A stretch of 9,061 bases of DNA, taken from contig JAUVUL010000036.1 in assembly GCA_030600975.1 (NCBI GenBank), positions 1 to 9,061 on the forward strand, read 5' to 3'. Of the stretch, positions 5,603-9,061 are shown in pieces. Numbering within the stretch: the stretch's first letter is position 1; each line of letters opens with the position of its first letter. Position numbers and translations under genes: made by a program. The stretch is from Candidatus Aegiribacteria sp. GTDB lineage: Bacteria; Fermentibacterota; Fermentibacteria; Fermentibacterales; JCC-6. A model generated the notes under the pieces. That model made no database searches. It was not told where the DNA came from and worked only from the letters and a program-made list of their open reading frames with translations.

Positions 5603-8215
5603 TCATTCCGATAGAAAATCCTCCTCCTGCAGCCCACCCGCTATGGATACAAACCATTCTCCGGATACGAAATATGTTGATGCGGCTTCCCGGAGATCAT
5701 CGGGCGTTAGTTCAAGAACTTCTCCAAGGTAGGTAAGATCCCAGTCGAGAGGTTTACCTTTGATATGCAGCCCTGTGAATCTCGAAGCCTGGCCTGCGTA
5801 GCTCATGCCTGAAAAAGCCTGCGCTCCAACTACATTAGCCTTTGCGAGAAGGAGTTCGATGTCCCTTACGTTCTCGGTTGAGATCCTTTCCATTTCATAG
5901 ATTACCGAAGAAGTAGCCTGAGGTATATAATCGGCCAGGGTTGACAGGTAGGCCGTGAAGAAGCCGGTACTGTCTAAAGTTGATGACCAGCTGCCAACTC
6001 CATATGCAAGTCCCTGTTCATCTCTGACGCTGTGTCCCAGCCTCGAACCGATACCTCTTCCAAGTATTCTATTCATAATGCTGAAGGCCGGATAATCAGG
6101 CATTTCGGTACCGGGTGCGTTTCTGGCTATCAGAACTACCGCCTGCACCCTTCCCGGCATGAACGATACAATCGTATCTCCGGGAGCTGTGGAGAATTCA
6201 GGGATGTCCAACTCGGGGAGAGGCTCCGCAGGATTAATCCAGCCTCCAAAGAAATCTTCCGTCAGCCTTAAGACAGTTTCAGGATCTTTGTCACCCACAA
6301 CGGTTATTACAGTTCCCTCCGGTCTGCGGCAGGTTCCGTAGTACTCCATCACAGTGTTGAGTGTGATTCTGTCCAGAGTTGATTCGGAAGGGCTTCTGTA
6401 ATCGGATGGAGAATCAACGGTTATAGCCATGAGACTGTCGTAGGCAACCGAGAAAGACTGTTCGGCGGAAGCTTCAAGGTTGGCGTAATGCTCGATCATT
6501 ACCGTCTCAAAATCGGATTCTCTGAAAGCTGGTCTTACAAGCAGATCCGAGATCGTTTCAAACGCGATTTCCAGGTCCTCCGAAAGCAGAGTTATCGAAC
6601 CAGAGGAATACTCCATACCCGAATAAAACCTCAGGTATGAGCCTTCCATTTCAAGCCTCTTGTGGAACTCTATATAATCCAGATCTTCAGTACCCTTCAG
6701 CATCGTTTCAGTCGTTACTGAAGTAAGCCCGCTGAGCTGAGATAAATGCATCAGGGAACCCATGGGAACGGCAAAGCTGATGGAGACCACCGGAAACGTA
6801 TGATCTTCCTTGATGAGCAGGTCGAGGCCGTTTGCGAGTTCGAATTCCTGAACGACGTCAGAGATAGATGTCTCAGGAGGTATGAGAAAATCCGCAGGTA
6901 TTTCAAGGCCTTCATAATTGATCGATGAGGGTTCTGTAACATCGGTGGGAAGTTCCTCCCTCTCGCCGCCTGATGATATTCCCATTCCTCCCGATGGAAC
7001 GAGTACTGCAACGTTCAGACCGTTCCGCCTGAAGTATATCGATGCAGCTTCACTTACATCGACAGGTGCAAGCTGTTCTATCAGTTCAAGCTGTTCTATT
7101 CCATGAAGAGGATTGCCGAACATTGTAGTGGAAAGGCTGTAATCAATTGCCTGTCCAAGGGGGCTGGCGTTGCCCAGTATCTCCCGTGCACGGTACCTGT
7201 TCTTCTGTTCCTCAAGCATCTCTTCGGGAATTCCGTTCTCCGCGATCTCATCGAGTTCGCGCCAGATGATTTCCTGAACTTCCTCTATAGTCACATCGCT
7301 GTCCCCCGGAGGGTTCATGGTTACATAGATGTTGAACATGCCGGGATCTATCCCGCCGTCATTCCATGCTCCCGCGCTGTGCACCAGGTTGGTTTCCACC
7401 AGGAGCTGTTCAAGCCGGCTCGATCTTCCCCCCGAAAGGTAGGAGGCGATCATGCTGAGGGTCGGGTTATCAGGATGGGCTCCGTCAACCGTGTGAAAAG
7501 CCATCACAAACCTTGGTAGATTCGATGCGTGTTCGATCTCTACATATCGACCTTCAGTCTGCAGGGGCTCGAACGGGATGTTTTCCACGGGCACTTCCCC
7601 CGATGGAATACTACCGAAATATCGTCTTATCTGCTGAAGAAGCTCTTCCGTATCGAAATCTCCCACGAACGTAAGAACAGCGTTGGACGGGCAGTAGTAG
7701 GTTTCATAGTAACTGCGGGCTTTATTGTGGTTGTATCCCAGAATATTGTTATCGTATCCGATTACCGGATTTCTATAGGGGTGTTCTGCGAAAGCGAGTT
7801 CCGCAAGAGCTTCCCAGAGCGCTCCATCAGGACTGTCTATGCTTCTCATCCGGCGCTCTTCATGAACAACATTACGCTCAGATACAACTTCTGCCGAATC
7901 GATAGTACAATTCACTATCCGGTCGCTCTCAATAACTAATGCATCTTCCAGCCTGCTCGATGGAAGAAGAAGATAGTAACAGGTGACATCATTGCTTGTG
8001 AAAGCGTTTGCACTTCCTCCGTCCCTCTGGACTATCTGCCAGAATCTTGATTTCGGCATATCCTCTGTTCCCTTGAACATCAGGTGTTCGCAGAAATGGC
8101 TCATCCCCAGAATATCACCCCATTCGTTGCGTGAACCGACTCGGTAGGAGATAACCGAAGCTACAACAGGAGCGTAATGGAGTTCCTGTGTAATGACGGT
8201 AAGCCCGTTATTCAA
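5603..8215 (-). CDS. M16 family zinc metallopeptidase, fused double-unit form (upstream paralog)
   Basis: The coordinates give the longest uninterrupted frame from a conventional start (TTG at 8213-8215, 870 residues), but the natural protein almost certainly begins further upstream. The TTG has no ribosome binding site and would cut off the first strand that the paralog keeps before 'LENGLTV'. Numbering from the TTG, the zinc motif is H40-F-C-E43-H44, with E113 and E120 as the downstream glutamates (E120 is 76 after H44). 'SGGRSSRLEQLL' is at 261-272 and a Gly/Ser/Glu-rich linker at about 405-450. The C-terminal half lacks the zinc motif ('SGLTSVTTETML', 495-506) but keeps R731 and Y738 in 'SVRDEQGLAYGVGS'. 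So one half is catalytic and the other structural or substrate-binding, as in M16 fusions. Sequence and domain order show that it is a paralog of the gene at 2928-5558, with which it probably forms an operon. It ends in TGA. Confidence 0.9.
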   Translation of the reverse strand: MNNGLTVITQELHYAPVVASVISYRVGSRNEWGDILGMSHFCEHLMFKGTEDMPKSRFWQIVQRDGGSANAFTSNDVTCYYLLLPSSRLEDALVIESDRIVNCTIDSAEVVSERNVVHEERRMRSIDSPDGALWEALAELAFAEHPYRNPVIGYDNNILGYNHNKARSYYETYYCPSNAVLTFVGDFDTEELLQQIRRYFGSIPSGEVPVENIPFEPLQTEGRYVEIEHASNLPRFVMAFHTVDGAHPDNPTLSMIASYLSGGRSSRLEQLLVETNLVHSAGAWNDGGIDPGMFNIYVTMNPPGDSDVTIEEVQEIIWRELDEIAENGIPEEMLEEQKNRYRAREILGNASPLGQAIDYSLSTTMFGNPLHGIEQLELIEQLAPVDVSEAASIYFRRNGLNVAVLVPSGGMGISSGGEREELPTDVTEPSSINYEGLEIPADFLIPPETSISDVVQEFELANGLDLLIKEDHTFPVVSISFAVPMGSLMHLSQLSGLTSVTTETMLKGTEDLDYIEFHKRLEMEGSYLRFYSGMEYSSGSITLLSEDLEIAFETISDLLVRPAFRESDFETVMIEHYANLEASAEQSFSVAYDSLMAITVDSPSDYRSPSESTLDRITLNTVMEYYGTCRRPEGTVITVVGDKDPETVLRLTEDFFGGWINPAEPLPELDIPEFSTAPGDTIVSFMPGRVQAVVLIARNAPGTEMPDYPAFSIMNRILGRGIGSRLGHSVRDEQGLAYGVGSWSSTLDSTGFFTAYLSTLADYIPQATSSVIYEMERISTENVRDIELLLAKANVVGAQAFSGMSYAGQASRFTGLHIKGKPLDWDLTYLGEVLELTPDDLREAASTYFVSGEWFVSIAGGLQEEDFLSE

Positions 8216-8296
8216 AACCGTAACATCAGGTTCAACAGCATATACTGGAGATATTAAGATTGCTGAGAATAGAATAAACAGAATTGATCATGTCAT
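8216..8296 (-). other. Signal-peptide-coding extension of the M16 gene, interrupted by in-frame TGA
   Basis: Reading the M16 frame upstream of TTG 8215 gives the residues VEPDVTV, preceded by a hydrophobic stretch, SILFILFSAILISPVYA. This is a classic signal-peptide core ending in a V-Y-A cleavage site. The frame continues upstream through TGA (8288-8290), ACA and ATG (8294-8296), so the apparent start is Met-Thr-stop. GAAAGG at 8305-8310 is spaced 8 bases from this ATG. The next in-frame stop upstream is at 8309-8311, so this ATG is the only one available. A T-to-C change in the TGA would give CGA (Arg) and restore the positive charge that the signal peptide otherwise lacks. Deletion of one base in the overlapping ATGA would also repair it, as ATG-TCA. 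Sequencing error, a real nonsense mutation and recoding all remain possible. Confidence 0.75.
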
Positions 8297-8304
8297 TGCA
8301 TCAA

Positions 8305-8310
8305 CCTTTC
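8305..8310 (-). promoter_or_regulatory. Ribosome binding site of the upstream M16 gene
   Basis: GAAAGG on the minus strand lies 8 bases before ATG 8294-8296. It is the only good Shine-Dalgarno-like site upstream of this gene, and it supports that ATG over the TTG at 8215. Confidence 0.6.
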
Positions 8311-8428
8311 AATGGGAATGAATTTATATATATACCCTGACACTATGCATTGCGATATTCGTATTAGCAATAGCATGCTTGATTGCAATAACCGATTTTT
8401 AAGTATAAGTTGCTCAATGAATTAGGAC
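8311..8428. promoter_or_regulatory. Divergent promoter region between M16 operon and nitrilase-family gene
   Basis: This AT-rich region must hold both promoters. On the plus strand TTGATT (8379-8384) and TATAAG (8404-8409) are a weak -35/-10 pair with a 19-base spacer, and AGGAC (8424-8428) is a ribosome binding site 8 bases from ATG 8437. On the minus strand the run TATATATATA near 8325-8334 is a likely -10 area for the peptidase genes, with no convincing -35. Inverted half-sites ATTGC (8349-8353) and GCAAT (8367-8371), and a perfect ATTGCAAT palindrome (8382-8389), may bind a regulator. They only loosely resemble the sites at 769-800. Confidence 0.35.
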
Positions 8429-8436
8429 AGAGGAAT

Positions 8437-9061
8437 ATGGAAAAAGCTCACACAGTCAGGGTCGGGTATTTTCAGTTTGCACCCGTGTTCGGTTGCGTAA
8501 GTAAGAACCTAAGGGAAATCGTGAACTTTCTAGAGAATATTGACGCGGATATTGTGGTTCTGCCCGAGCTTCCGTTTACCGGATACGGCTTCAGCAACAG
8601 GGAAGAGCTTTTGTCTCTTGCTGAAAACCCGGATGATTCCTCGATAGTATCGGATCTTCTATCACTGTGCACTCGCCGCCGCATACACATCGTTACAGGT
8701 TTCGCGGAGAGATCCTTTGAAAAGTGCTTCAACAGTTCTCTGCTGCTGGGTCCTTCAGGTATTTGCGGTACCTATAGAAAACTGCACCTCTTTGACAGGG
8801 AGAAGCTCTACTTCGATCCCGGAGACCTGCCCATGACTGTATTCGATATCGGAGGGATTCGTATCGGTATGATGATCTGTTTTGACTGGATATTTCCTGA
8901 AGTAGCCCGGACACTTGCCCTGCAGGGAGCTGATATCCTTTGTCATCCTGCAAACCTTGTTCTGACCTATTGTCAGCAGACAATGCTGTCCAGGTATATT
9001 GAGAATATGGTCTATTCCGTTACTGCCAACAGGACCGGGTGCGAAAAACACTCGTTCGGAG
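8437..9061 (+). CDS. Nitrilase-superfamily (carbon-nitrogen hydrolase) protein, 3' end outside window
   Basis: An open frame starts at ATG 8437 and runs without a stop to the window edge, giving 208 residues. The nitrilase-superfamily catalytic residues are all present: E44 in 'VVLPELPFTGYG', K115 in 'GTYRKLHLFD', E122 in 'DREKLYFDPG', and the nucleophile C148 in 'IGMMICFDWIFPE'. The characteristic 'GADILCHPANLV' (164-175) and 'RYIENMVYSVTANRTG' (186-201) follow. The family hydrolyses non-peptide C-N bonds of amides, N-carbamoyl compounds or nitriles. The short style with 'CFDWIFPE' is closest to the aliphatic-amidase, N-carbamoylputrescine or omega-amidase type, but the substrate cannot be assigned. 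There is no signal peptide, so it should be cytoplasmic. About 50-80 residues are probably missing beyond the window. It is transcribed divergently from the M16 genes, with no evident functional link to them. Confidence 0.9.
   Translation, partial: MEKAHTVRVGYFQFAPVFGCVSKNLREIVNFLENIDADIVVLPELPFTGYGFSNREELLSLAENPDDSSIVSDLLSLCTRRRIHIVTGFAERSFEKCFNSSLLLGPSGICGTYRKLHLFDREKLYFDPGDLPMTVFDIGGIRIGMMICFDWIFPEVARTLALQGADILCHPANLVLTYCQQTMLSRYIENMVYSVTANRTGCEKHSFG

Noticed and set aside
8288..8290. Genome-wide UGA recoding (Gly or Trp) as explanation for the in-frame TGA
   Set aside because: TGA serves as the natural terminator of the genes ending at 124 and 5603, and Trp is encoded by TGG. No other internal TGA is needed to explain any gene here.
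8288..8290. Selenocysteine at the TGA codon
   Set aside because: It would sit in the n-region of a signal peptide, where it would have no function; no convincing SECIS-like stem was seen just downstream.
8349..8389. Second copy of the 769-800 operator in the M16/nitrilase intergenic region
   Set aside because: It shares only short ATTGC/GCAAT half-sites; spacing and core differ, so similarity may be chance in AT-rich DNA.
1..9061. CRISPR array, tRNA, rRNA, transposase or phage genes
   Set aside because: No regularly spaced repeats, no cloverleaf-type sequence and no recombinase- or phage-like proteins were found. The repeats seen are two isolated intergenic copies.

Overview
The window looks like a piece of a bacterial chromosome from a lineage that exports many small beta-rich proteins. 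I cannot name the organism. Two exported proteins of the DNRLRE and lamin-tail types, together with long fused M16 peptidases, fit poorly characterised phyla of the FCB superphylum (Fermentibacteria- or Cloacimonadota-like), but this is inference from gene content only. TGG encodes Trp and TGA ends two of the genes, so the standard bacterial code is assumed.

Layout from left to right. Positions 1-123 hold one copy of a structured non-coding repeat. It lies just downstream of a minus-strand gene (124-747) for a secreted DNRLRE-like protein. A 75-bp divergent intergenic region with a compact cluster of palindromes separates this gene from a plus-strand gene (823-1791) for a probable DNA-binding protein with a C-terminal zinc ribbon. 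Next comes a second copy of the repeat (about 1817-1921), downstream of a minus-strand gene (1925-2764) for a secreted lamin-tail-domain protein. This gene has its own good promoter. Further right, on the minus strand, two paralogous long M16 zinc metallopeptidases lie in tandem (2928-5558 and 5603 to about 8296), most likely as one transcription unit read from right to left. A divergent promoter region (8297-8436) leads to a plus-strand nitrilase-superfamily amidohydrolase, cut by the window end.

Three observations stand out. First, the upstream M16 gene is preceded in frame by a clear signal-peptide sequence with a well-placed ribosome binding site and ATG, but codon 3 is TGA. A single T-to-C change would give Arg and a textbook signal peptide. 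Second, the two secreted proteins belong to different domain families yet end in the same short motif, [ST]-W-A-x-I-K followed by exactly four residues. Immediately after their stop codons they share a 3' sequence module, followed by a 42-bp hairpin module that is inverted between the two copies. This could be a C-terminal sorting tag with a linked 3' element. Third, the divergent promoter at 769-800 contains near-identical 13-bp repeats that are themselves palindromic, a good candidate operator for the adjacent DNA-binding protein.
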